The position numbers were made by a program, and so were the translations under genes. A model generated the notes under the pieces. It had not been told where the DNA came from. It saw only the letters and a program-made list of their open reading frames with translations, and ran no database searches. Shown one piece after another: positions 1 to 5,224 of a stretch of DNA of 5,224 nucleotides. The first letter of the stretch is position 1. Each line of letters starts with the position of its first letter. Origin of the DNA: an uncultured Coriobacteriaceae bacterium (GTDB lineage: Bacteria; Actinomycetota; Coriobacteriia; Coriobacteriales; Atopobiaceae); NCBI GenBank assembly GCA_900551595.1, contig URWR01000121.1:1-5224 (forward strand). The letters run 5' to 3'.

Positions 1-78
1 TGTCGATTCTGGCCGCAGGACAAGATCGTCCTCTATCTATTTGGTAGTCCAACTTGAAGAAAGAGCAGTTGGCTCAAC
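1..78. other. Window-edge sequence without an assignable gene
   Basis: This stretch lies downstream of the hsp20 terminator at the window edge. Two small inverted repeats are visible: AGGAC/GTCCT (17-21/28-32) and CCAACT/AGTTGG (49-54/67-72). Plus-strand frame 1 is open from the edge to a TGA at 55-57 and could be the last 18 codons of a gene entering from the left, but the peptide is not recognisable. Nothing firm can be called here. Confidence 0.2.
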
Positions 79-114
79 GAAAATAACGGCCGAGCTGCAA
101 AAGCAACTCGGCCG
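79..114 (-). terminator. Intrinsic terminator of hsp20
   Basis: On the minus strand the arms CGGCCGAGTTGC and GCAGCTCGGCCG form a 12-bp GC-rich stem around a TTTT loop, followed by the T-rich run TTATTTTC (86-79). The only non-Watson-Crick pair is T·G when read as minus-strand RNA but would be C/A on the plus strand. This and the one-sided T-tract show it works for the minus strand, about 33 nt after the hsp20 stop codon. Confidence 0.9.
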
Positions 115-146
115 CTGAGTCTTGTAATTGTTTACAACTCGTTGTA

Positions 147-569
147 CTAGTCGATAGAAATCTTCGTAACGTTTTGCTTTTCCTGCTGCTTAGGAACATT
201 GATGGTGAGAATACCGTCGTTCAGCTTTGCAGTCAGACCCGCTGTAGCAGCATCCTTCAGATAAATGCCGCGCGAAGCCTTCCACTCGTGGCTCTCCTTA
301 TGCAGGTAGTTCTTGTTTTTCTCTTCCTCAGTCTCCTTCTTATCAACTGAGATGGAAAGACGACCTTCGTTGAGCTCAACGTCAATCTCATCCTTCGTTA
401 CGCCAGGAAGATGAGCGGAGATTACGTAGTTATCCCCAGCGTCCTCAACATCCATTGTGAAACCTGGAGTTACCTCGGAAGGGGCTGCCAGGAAATCATC
501 CAGCATGTCAAACGGAAAGATTGAATGAAGCGCTCTGTTGTAACGATCGTACGGAATCATGCTAGCCAT
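147..569 (-). CDS. hsp20: Small heat-shock protein, Hsp20/alpha-crystallin family
   Basis: ATP-independent cytoplasmic holdase that binds unfolding proteins in large oligomers and passes them to DnaK and ClpB for refolding. The 140-aa length is typical for the family. A short N-terminal region rich in Phe/Asp/Leu (residues 1-36) precedes the alpha-crystallin domain (about 38-128), with the conserved LPGV turn (54-57) and the strand AKLNDGILTINVPK (114-127). The C-terminal IxI anchor, which docks into a neighbouring subunit, is Ile137-Ser-Ile139. The usual R-x-x-G-x-F-x-R stretch of the family reads HEWKASR (94-100), a modest deviation. The start at ATG 569-567 is set by AAGGAG nine nucleotides upstream; a second Met (residue 4) lacks such a site. 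The gene is monocistronic, with its own terminator downstream and a divergent gene upstream. Heat-stress control is expected from the family, but no perfect HAIR or CIRCE operator is visible. The family call is very secure; the exact gene name varies between genomes. Confidence 0.97.
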   Translation of the reverse strand: MASMIPYDRYNRALHSIFPFDMLDDFLAAPSEVTPGFTMDVEDAGDNYVISAHLPGVTKDEIDVELNEGRLSISVDKKETEEEKNKNYLHKESHEWKASRGIYLKDAATAGLTAKLNDGILTINVPKQQEKQNVTKISID

Positions 570-575
570 ATCTGA

Positions 576-584
576 TCACTCCTT
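576..584 (-). promoter_or_regulatory. Ribosome binding site of hsp20
   Basis: The minus strand reads AAAAGGAGTGATCAGAT immediately before the hsp20 ATG. The AAGGAG core is near-consensus and about nine nucleotides from the start, which supports the chosen initiation codon. Confidence 0.85.
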
Positions 585-596
585 TTGCTTACCGGT

Positions 597-626
597 AACC
601 GACGGCACTTCCGCCGTGTTCCGGTT
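597..626 (-). promoter_or_regulatory. Leader hairpin upstream of hsp20
   Basis: As minus-strand RNA this folds as AACCG, a 4-nt bulge (GAAC), ACGGC, a 6-nt loop, then GCCGT and CGGTT: ten pairs interrupted by one bulge. A perfect 10-bp palindrome TTACCGGTAA (589-598) overlaps its base. The element sits 28-57 nt before the start codon and just upstream of the AAGGAG site. The pairing is seen directly. A regulatory role, such as an RNA thermometer or mRNA stabiliser, is only inferred, because the hairpin does not itself pair with the Shine-Dalgarno. Confidence 0.45.
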
Positions 627-664
627 GTCGTTTTTCACTTCTTACTATTCCCGCACTGAGTAAA

Positions 665-693
665 GTTATACAGAAATACAAAAATTTTCTTAG
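665..693 (-). promoter_or_regulatory. Candidate hsp20 promoter
   Basis: The minus strand has TATAAC at 670-665, five of six matches to a sigma-70 -10 box. A 17-nt spacer upstream lies CTAAGA (693-688), only three of six matches to a -35 box. A start near 658 would give a leader of roughly 90 nt containing the 597-626 hairpin. The weak -35 overlaps a CTAAG pentamer that recurs in this intergenic region, so activator or repressor binding there is possible. Position only tentative. Confidence 0.35.
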
Positions 694-773
694 TTATTTT
701 GACTAATTAAATCTAAGTCTGACTCACATATATTTTGATTTATGAAAACTTAGACAAGGAACGCCTTGCTTAG
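689..773. repeat. Cluster of four CTTAG/CTAAG pentamers in the divergent promoter region
   Basis: CTTAG starts at 689, 749 and 769 on the plus strand, and its reverse complement CTAAG at 713. The 713 and 749 copies extend to a 7-bp inverted pair, TCTAAGT (712-718) and ACTTAGA (748-754). A separate inverted repeat CAAGG-AACG-CCTTG lies between the last two copies. The arrangement resembles scattered operator half-sites between divergent genes. It does not match the HAIR (CTTGAGT-N7-ACTCAAG) or CIRCE consensus. The AT-rich context makes chance clustering possible. Confidence 0.3.
719..746 (+). promoter_or_regulatory. Weak candidate promoter for the tail-anchored protein gene
   Basis: CTGACT (719-724) and TATGAA (741-746), each four of six matches to sigma-70 boxes, are separated by 16 nt. 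They would start transcription near 753. A better -35, TTGACT at 699-704, has no -10 box at an acceptable distance. The rest of this 218-bp AT-rich gap holds the hsp20 signals. Confidence 0.25.
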
Positions 774-787
774 GTTATTGGGATATT

Positions 788-1270
788 ATGAGTGGCACTG
801 ATAAACGAAGGATTCTAAATCCTCTCTATGCTCGCGCCGGAGGAGACATGGCAGAAGGCCCAAAGCACGACAATCAAACACAGCACTCTACAGCTCCTGA
901 AGAAGAGCAGCATTCCACGCCTTCACACACTCGATATGTTCGTCCACGTACTCCTCATCGCACCGTTGAGCCAGTCAATGATCTCGAACAAGATGACGCA
1001 CTTGCAGAAATTACTCATGAATCCGACTATACGGTCGGCACCCTTAATCCACTTGCAGGTAGAGGATACCGTCGCTCACGCAATGATATGAACCGCATTA
1101 GTCGCGATTTACATTATGGTCAGTATCTTTCCATTCCTAAGGGAAGGCGTGCGATTTTTGCCTCTCGCGAGCACAAGCGCAAAGTCAAATCGATTGTTTC
1201 GCTTGTCGTCCTCGTTGTAATGCTTGCCATTGTGGCGGTTATTGTATGGCAGCTCATTTCGAATGTCTAA
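788..1270 (+). CDS. Predicted C-terminal tail-anchored membrane protein, function unknown
   Basis: I do not recognise this 160-aa protein. Residues 1-134 are hydrophilic, rich in His, Thr, Arg and Glu, and probably disordered. A basic cluster (about 119-134, with KGRR and HKRKVK) leads into one strongly hydrophobic segment (about 135-157) that ends three residues before the stop. There is no signal peptide. By the positive-inside rule the long N-terminal part should face the cytoplasm, a tail-anchored topology. The tetrapeptide LNPL followed by Ala/Arg occurs twice (10-13 and 86-89), suggesting a repeated short binding motif. The start is uncertain: ATG 788 has only a weak upstream site, whereas the in-frame ATG 848 follows GGAGGA closely and would give 140 aa. 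The repeated LNPL motif inside the first 20 codons argues for 788. The gene is divergent from hsp20 and converges on the acidic 58-aa ORF with 20 bp between stops; no terminator is visible. Confidence 0.8.
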   Translation: MSGTDKRRILNPLYARAGGDMAEGPKHDNQTQHSTAPEEEQHSTPSHTRYVRPRTPHRTVEPVNDLEQDDALAEITHESDYTVGTLNPLAGRGYRRSRNDMNRISRDLHYGQYLSIPKGRRAIFASREHKRKVKSIVSLVVLVVMLAIVAVIVWQLISNV

Positions 1271-1290
1271 AGCACAATTTCTAGCAGTTT

Positions 1291-1467
1291 TTAATCCCAA
1301 GGATCGCGCTCAAAGAGCGGCTCAGGTTCAGGTCTACGATCTGACCACGGGTCGTAACCATCATCATCTTCATTTTCCGCACGCACAAACTCACTGTTTG
1401 TAGCATCAATGCGCACATCTGAATCGTCAAATGGCTGAGGCGTATCCGATGAACGAGATGCTTTCAT
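1291..1467 (-). CDS. Small acidic protein (58 aa) coupled to the PASTA-protein gene
   Basis: This is a complete ATG-to-TAA ORF of 58 codons, not recognised as a known family. It starts 2 nt after the TAA of the zinc-ribbon/PASTA gene (TAACTATG) and has its own Shine-Dalgarno, AAGGA, within the end of that gene, so translational coupling is likely. The product is very acidic: 18 Asp/Glu against 7 Lys/Arg. An acidic run (EDDD, 33-36) precedes two DPW motifs (39-41 and 55-57), the second at the extreme C-terminus, with PEPEP between them. It has no membrane segment or signal peptide and is probably a disordered cytoplasmic peptide. Shared transcription suggests it works with the PASTA protein; that is inference. 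The coding call rests on the spacing, the ribosome binding site and the biased composition. Confidence 0.75.
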   Translation of the reverse strand: MKASRSSDTPQPFDDSDVRIDATNSEFVRAENEDDDGYDPWSDRRPEPEPLFERDPWD

Positions 1468-1469
1468 AG

Positions 1470-2447
1470 TTATCCTTCAGCACCTTCGGTTGTATTCACA
1501 TTTGCGTTATCTGGGTTTACTCCCACATAAATCGTGACCGTAGTACCTTTATCGGCACGCACGCCCGGCTCTGGCGACATTGCCACAACAAACCCAACGG
1601 AGTTTTCTGAGGGTTCTTCTGCCAAAACTACCTGGAATCCATCGGCAACAAGACGTGCAGTTGCATCGGTTGAGGTCATTCCACGCACATCGTCGATCGT
1701 ATGGCCCCCCCAAAGTTCTGCTTGCCACGTGCCAAATGCTATAGCGATTCCAAGAAGTATTACGCATGCACAGGACACAATGCCAGCAATAAGACGGTTT
1801 CTACGGAGCCAATCTCGGTGTTCCTCAGGAGCAGAAAGACGGAAAGCTGAAAGAGACTGATTGTTGTCGTGCACATGGATGTGCGGATGATCTTGCTGTT
1901 CAATACCACGACGAGCTGCCTGTACCAAACTGCGACGTTTTGCCCGCCGCACCATACGTTCCAGCCTTCGACGCTCGGGTGAAGCTTCTATAGGAGCAGT
2001 TACGGACGGTTGGCTTTCAGCGAGAGTATTTTCTGAACCATAAATAACGGTTGATGTGGGTTCCTGCGCCTCCTGCTTTACCTCAGGAGAAGCCGGCTGT
2101 TCTGCCACTTGTGGCATATCCTCCACCGTCGGTATCTTCTCAGCCGGTTCAACGGCAGGCGTGATGTCATAAGCCTGCTCATGAACATCAATCTCGACGA
2201 CATCAAGCACTTCATGCGCACTGCCCTGATCGACATCATGAGCAGCCACACCTGCATCATCAGGATGAACTGGATCATTCGTAGGTGGTGCTGCAAAATG
2301 CGCTCCAGATATTTCTTCTGGAATACTGGGCGTATTGGCAAGTTTCTCTATATCGTTGTCGGAGAGGTGCCGCATCATTTTTGTCCCGCAATACGGACAA
2401 ATTGGCTGTCCCTCCGGTACTTCTGCGCCACATTGGCGACAAATCAT
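1470..2447 (-). CDS. Zinc-ribbon, single-TM, PASTA-domain membrane protein
   Basis: The 325-aa protein starts with a zinc ribbon, two CxxC pairs at Cys3/Cys6 and Cys17/Cys20. A long acidic, Pro/Glu/Val-rich linker (about 45-155) follows, probably disordered, then a basic Arg-rich patch (159-180) and an alternating-histidine stretch (His187, 189, 191, 193). One membrane helix spans about 219-239. Outside the membrane is a single PASTA domain (about 248-310), with the typical GMTSTDATARL helix entry, a SPEPGV turn and a TVTIYV last strand, then an Asn/Thr tail. In PknB-type kinases and penicillin-binding proteins, PASTA domains sense or position on peptidoglycan. Here there is no kinase or transpeptidase, so the protein may link a cytoplasmic zinc-ribbon interaction to the cell wall, which is inference. 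The start is supported by GGGAGG seven nucleotides upstream. It is the first gene of a two-gene unit with the 58-aa acidic ORF. Domain calls are solid; the role is unknown. Confidence 0.92.
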   Translation of the reverse strand: MICRQCGAEVPEGQPICPYCGTKMMRHLSDNDIEKLANTPSIPEEISGAHFAAPPTNDPVHPDDAGVAAHDVDQGSAHEVLDVVEIDVHEQAYDITPAVEPAEKIPTVEDMPQVAEQPASPEVKQEAQEPTSTVIYGSENTLAESQPSVTAPIEASPERRRLERMVRRAKRRSLVQAARRGIEQQDHPHIHVHDNNQSLSAFRLSAPEEHRDWLRRNRLIAGIVSCACVILLGIAIAFGTWQAELWGGHTIDDVRGMTSTDATARLVADGFQVVLAEEPSENSVGFVVAMSPEPGVRADKGTTVTIYVGVNPDNANVNTTEGAEG

Positions 2448-2454
2448 CTAATGG

Positions 2455-2460
2455 CCTCCC
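2455..2460 (-). promoter_or_regulatory. Strong ribosome binding site of the zinc-ribbon/PASTA gene
   Basis: The minus strand reads GGGAGG seven nucleotides before the ATG at 2447. This fixes the start directly in front of the zinc-ribbon Cys residues. It lies only 2 nt from the 2463-2479 hairpin, so accessibility may be structure-dependent. Confidence 0.85.
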
Positions 2461-2462
2461 TG

Positions 2463-2501
2463 CACGAGAAGAGCTCGTGATACATAGACGCTTGTCTATG
2501 T
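2463..2501 (-). promoter_or_regulatory. Two tandem hairpins in the leader of the zinc-ribbon/PASTA gene
   Basis: Two perfect inverted repeats lie side by side. ACATAGAC and GTCTATGT (8 bp, 2482-2489/2494-2501) enclose a 4-nt loop. CACGAG and CTCGTG (6 bp, 2463-2468/2474-2479) enclose a 5-nt loop. Neither is followed by a T-tract, so they are not terminators. They sit between the candidate promoter and the GGGAGG site, which fits a structured leader controlling translation or mRNA stability; the 8-bp repeat could instead be a protein operator. Confidence 0.45.
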
Positions 2502-2543
2502 GAAGCAGTTGATACACGTGCGTCCAGGCTAACGGACCTCGTT

Positions 2544-2573
2544 ATTATTACTCATAAAAACGACGAGCGTAAA
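2544..2573 (-). promoter_or_regulatory. Candidate promoter of the zinc-ribbon/PASTA operon
   Basis: On the minus strand TTTACG (2573-2568, four of six matches to a -35 box) and AATAAT (2549-2544, five of six matches to a -10 box) are 18 nt apart. A start near 2537 would give a leader of about 90 nt. The preceding clpB terminator makes a dedicated promoter necessary, which supports the call; the -35 overlaps the terminator T-tract. Confidence 0.35.
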
Positions 2574-2619
2574 ATAAACAGATACGCGGCACGAAGCAAA
2601 AGGCGCTCCGTACCGCGTA
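2565..2619 (-). terminator. Intrinsic terminator of clpB
   Basis: As minus-strand RNA the arms TACGCGGTACGGAGC (2619-2605) and GCTTCGTGCCGCGTA (2597-2583) form a 15-bp stem with two G·U pairs around a 7-nt loop, followed by the T-rich run TGTTTATTTTA. The wobble pairs are mismatches on the plus strand, so it acts for clpB, which stops about 30 nt upstream. It separates clpB from the zinc-ribbon/PASTA operon. Confidence 0.88.
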
Positions 2620-2648
2620 AATAAGATACGTTATATGTCGCTAGATTA

Positions 2649-5224
2649 CTATTCGAGCACATCCGGCTCAATCGGGTCGTCCGACGGAGTGTGCGCCGCA
2701 GCTGCTGCACGTTCTGCAGTAGCAGAATCGTCACGTTCAGCAAAGAAGTTACCCTGGTCGTTAACATCTACTCGGACAACATCGCCTTCGCTGACCTTGC
2801 CCTCAATGATGAGGTTAGCAACATTGTCAACCACCTGGCGCTGAATAAGACGCTTCAGAGGACGTGCTCCGAACACTGGGTCAAGGCCATCGAGCGAGAG
2901 CGTTTGGATGGCGGATGGTGTCATCTCAAGAACAATACGCTCGCGGGCAAGACGCTCACGCACATCAGCAAGCTGGATATCAACGATCTTCTCGATATCT
3001 TCGAACCCAAGTGCGTGGAATACCACGACATCATCTATACGGTTGAGGAATTCAGGCTTGAAGGTCTGACGCAAAGCGTCGTTAACCTGCCTCTGCACTT
3101 CTTCAGGATCGCTGGAGGCGTTTGCACCTGCAATGAACTGACTACCAACATTGCTGGTCATTATGATGATCGTGTTCTTGAAGCTCACAACACGGCCCTG
3201 ACCATCGGTAAGACGTCCATCATCGAGCACCTGCAGCAAGATGTTAAAGACATCTGGATGCGCTTTTTCCATCTCATCCAACAGGATCACGCTGTAGGGA
3301 CGGCGACGCACAGCTTCGGTAAGCTGGCCTCCCTCGTCATATCCCACATATCCTGGAGGTGCGCCGATAAGACGCTGGACACTGAACTTCTCCATGTATT
3401 CAGACATGTCGATACGAACAAGTGCGCGCTCATCGTCAAACAGACATTCGGCCAAAGCTTTTGCAAGCTCTGTCTTGCCCACGCCAGTAGGACCAAGGAA
3501 GAAGAAGCTTCCGATTGGACGCTCGGGATCGGAAAGACCAGCACGGCTACGACGTACAGCAGCTGCTACTGCCGATACTGCTTCGTTCTGACCCACAACA
3601 CGAAGATGCAGCTGCTCTTCGAGATTGCGGAGCTTATCCATCTCGCCTTGCATCATCTTTGCAACAGGCACGCCAGTCCAAGACGACACAACTTCGGCAA
3701 TTTCTTCAGTTGTTACTTCCTCTTTGAGCAGACCTTCTCCTCGAGCCTGACGCTCTGCGAGATCCTGCTCTGCCTGCTTATATTCGTTCTGTAGAGAAGG
3801 AATGATTGAATAACGTAGCTCAGATGCACGAGCAAGATCACCTGAACGCGTAGCACGCTCTTCCTCACTGCGAGCATCGTCAATGCGCTGCTTTAGATCC
3901 TGGACATGATCAATAACGCCACGCTCGTTTTGCCAGCTTGCCTTCATGCCATCAAGCTTTTCTCGAGCAGTCGCTATTTCTTTCCGCAGGGCTTCCAAAC
4001 GCTCACGAGAAGCATCGTCGTCCTCTTTCATGAGGGCCTGCTCTTCGATCTGCATTTGTGTTAATTGACGATCTTGAGCATCAATCTCAGCCGGCATGGA
4101 ATCGAGTTCCATACGCAGACGACTTGCAGCTTCATCTACAAGGTCGATAGCCTTGTCTGGCAAGAACCTGTCAGAGATGTAACGGTTGGAAAGATCTGCT
4201 GCAGCAACCAGCGCCGCATCGGTAATGCGGACACCATGATGGATCTCATACTTCTCTTTAATGCCACGAAGAATAGAGATGGTGTCTTCGACAGTAGGTT
4301 CACCCACCATGACTGGCTGGAATCTACGTGCAAGCGCCGCGTCCTTCTCGATGTATTTACGATACTCTTCAAGCGTTGTTGCGCCTATTGCATGCAGTTC
4401 TCCACGGGCAAGTGCTGGTTTGAGAATATTGCCAGCGTCCATAGAGCCCTCAGTGGCACCCGCTCCCACGATAGTATGCAGCTCATCAATGAAGAGCACG
4501 ATCCTGCCATTGGAGTTTGCCACCTCTTTGAGCACCGACTTCAGTCGATCCTCAAATTCACCACGATACTTGGCACCTGCAACCAGTGCTCCCATATCCA
4601 GTGCAAATACTTTTTTATCTTTCAAAGCTTCCGGTACATCACCACGCACAATACGCTGTGCCAGACCTTCTACTGCTGCTGTCTTACCTACACCAGGTTC
4701 ACCGATCAGAACCGGGTTATTCTTGGTCTTACGGGAAAGGATCCGGATCACGTTTCGTATCTCAGCATCTCGTCCGATGACCGGATCCAGCTTCTGCTCC
4801 CTGGCTTTTTCTACCAGATCTTCCCCGTATTTGTTCAAGGTATCATAAGTAGCTTCCGGATTATCACTGGTTACTCGCTGATTACCTCTTACCGAAGAAA
4901 GTACCTGAAGGAAACTTTCCCTTGTGATTCCAAGTTCCTTCATCATACCTTTGATCTCACGGTTCGCATATTTCAGAAGTGCGAGGAACAGATGCTCAAC
5001 CGATACATATTCATCACCCATCTGCTTTGCCTCATCCTCGCCATGGATCAGCACATTATTCAGATTCTGACCAATATACATCTGACCGCCCTGTACCTTC
5101 GGACGCTTCCGTAAAAGCTCTTCCACACGGTTCATCATCGTCTCTTTTGTAATGCCCATCTTCTCAATCAGCTTGAGAATCAGGCTGTCATCTATTGTAA
5201 GCAAAGAATACAGAAGATGTTCCT
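2649..5224 (-). CDS. clpB: ClpB disaggregase (Hsp100), N-terminus cut by the window edge
   Basis: Hexameric AAA+ unfoldase that threads aggregated proteins through its pore together with DnaK. The frame is open to the edge: codons for EHLLYS precede the TTG at 5204-5202, so that TTG is not the start. About 32 residues are missing, judged from the Walker A lysine position in E. coli ClpB. Counting from the codon at 5222: N-domain 1 to about 120; Walker A1 GEPGVGKT 174-181; pore-loop Tyr219; Walker B1 LFIDE 243-247; arginine fingers Arg299-Arg300; coiled-coil M-domain about 384-506; Walker A2 GPTGVGKT 577-584; pore Tyr625; Walker B2 ILLDE 646-650; sensor-1 Asn691; sensor-2 Arg787. The M-domain distinguishes ClpB from ClpA and the shorter-insert ClpC. 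An Ala-rich, acidic C-terminal tail (about 821-857) goes beyond the usual family end. All catalytic motifs are intact. Codon use changes sharply near 4530-4610, where a Clostridia-like 5' part joins a coriobacterial-like remainder. Confidence 0.97.
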   Translation of the reverse strand, partial: EHLLYSLLTIDDSLILKLIEKMGITKETMMNRVEELLRKRPKVQGGQMYIGQNLNNVLIHGEDEAKQMGDEYVSVEHLFLALLKYANREIKGMMKELGITRESFLQVLSSVRGNQRVTSDNPEATYDTLNKYGEDLVEKAREQKLDPVIGRDAEIRNVIRILSRKTKNNPVLIGEPGVGKTAAVEGLAQRIVRGDVPEALKDKKVFALDMGALVAGAKYRGEFEDRLKSVLKEVANSNGRIVLFIDELHTIVGAGATEGSMDAGNILKPALARGELHAIGATTLEEYRKYIEKDAALARRFQPVMVGEPTVEDTISILRGIKEKYEIHHGVRITDAALVAAADLSNRYISDRFLPDKAIDLVDEAASRLRMELDSMPAEIDAQDRQLTQMQIEEQALMKEDDDASRERLEALRKEIATAREKLDGMKASWQNERGVIDHVQDLKQRIDDARSEEERATRSGDLARASELRYSIIPSLQNEYKQAEQDLAERQARGEGLLKEEVTTEEIAEVVSSWTGVPVAKMMQGEMDKLRNLEEQLHLRVVGQNEAVSAVAAAVRRSRAGLSDPERPIGSFFFLGPTGVGKTELAKALAECLFDDERALVRIDMSEYMEKFSVQRLIGAPPGYVGYDEGGQLTEAVRRRPYSVILLDEMEKAHPDVFNILLQVLDDGRLTDGQGRVVSFKNTIIIMTSNVGSQFIAGANASSDPEEVQRQVNDALRQTFKPEFLNRIDDVVVFHALGFEDIEKIVDIQLADVRERLARERIVLEMTPSAIQTLSLDGLDPVFGARPLKRLIQRQVVDNVANLIIEGKVSEGDVVRVDVNDQGNFFAERDDSATAERAAAAAHTPSDDPIEPDVLE

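Noticed and set aside
1..22. Possible 3' end of a tRNA (T-loop-like TCGATTC followed by TGGCC)
   Set aside because: The conserved T at the first T-loop position is missing, the other arms lie outside the window, and no CCA follows, so no tRNA can be supported.
570..787. HAIR (HspR) or CIRCE (HrcA) operator in the hsp20 upstream region
   Set aside because: I looked for CTTGAGT-N7-ACTCAAG and TTAGCACTC-N9-GAGTGCTAA; only partial, unconvincing resemblance is present.
1109..1300. Minus-strand 63-codon open frame inside the tail-anchored gene
   Set aside because: It overlaps the coding sequence of 788-1270 and the end of the 58-aa ORF, with unlikely composition and no Shine-Dalgarno evidence seen.
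1307..1319. CGCTC-AAA-GAGCG inverted repeat as a terminator of the convergent genes
   Set aside because: Only five base pairs, located inside the 58-aa ORF, and not followed directly by a T-tract on either strand.
2691..3794. Plus-strand 367-codon open frame antisense to clpB
   Set aside because: It is a shadow of the highly conserved clpB coding frame. The translated product is Cys/His/Leu-rich without recognisable domains, and clpB occupies the same bases with intact motifs.
4065..5114. Plus-strand 349-codon open frame antisense to clpB
   Set aside because: Also a clpB shadow. It runs across the mosaic junction and has no domain or ribosome-site support.
5202..5204. TTG as the clpB start codon
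   Set aside because: The frame stays open upstream to the window edge and encodes the conserved EHLLYS stretch of the ClpB N-domain, so the real start lies beyond 5224.

Overview
The window appears to come from a low-to-mid-GC actinobacterium of the Coriobacteriia type (Atopobium/Lancefieldella/Olsenella-like). This rests on the style of most of the ClpB protein, the zinc-ribbon/TM/PASTA protein and codon use (CGT/CGC arginine, mixed proline codons). The taxonomic call is from memory of these families, not from a search, and is moderate confidence only. One block does not fit: the 5' part of clpB, at the right end of the window, looks like Clostridia (Lachnospiraceae) sequence.

Layout. An hsp20 small heat-shock gene (147-569, minus) has a good Shine-Dalgarno, a structured leader and a strong intrinsic terminator (79-114). 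It is divergent from a plus-strand gene (788-1270) for an unrecognised C-terminal tail-anchored membrane protein; they share a 218-bp AT-rich intergenic region with four CTTAG/CTAAG pentamers. That gene converges on a two-gene minus-strand unit: a 325-aa zinc-ribbon, single-TM, PASTA-domain protein (1470-2447), followed 2 nt later by a 58-aa very acidic ORF (1291-1467). The two-gene unit has its own likely promoter and a leader with two hairpins in front of the ribosome binding site. Upstream lies clpB (2649 to beyond 5224, minus), which ends in a strong intrinsic terminator (2583-2619). The window cuts off about 32 N-terminal ClpB residues.

Functionally, Hsp20 (holdase) and ClpB (disaggregase) form a classic heat-stress protein-quality pair: Hsp20 keeps aggregates accessible and ClpB with DnaK dissolves them. 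The other three genes suggest a cell-envelope theme (two single-pass membrane proteins, one with an extracellular PASTA domain and a coupled acidic partner), but no function can be assigned to them.

The most notable observation is the clpB mosaic. Codon choice switches abruptly near 4530-4610, inside the strongly conserved AAA+ 1 core, while the reading frame stays intact. This is either an interspecies recombination or an assembly chimera joined at a conserved stretch. I found no mobile element, CRISPR array, rRNA or intact tRNA, and nothing that clearly amounts to a new defence or mobile system.
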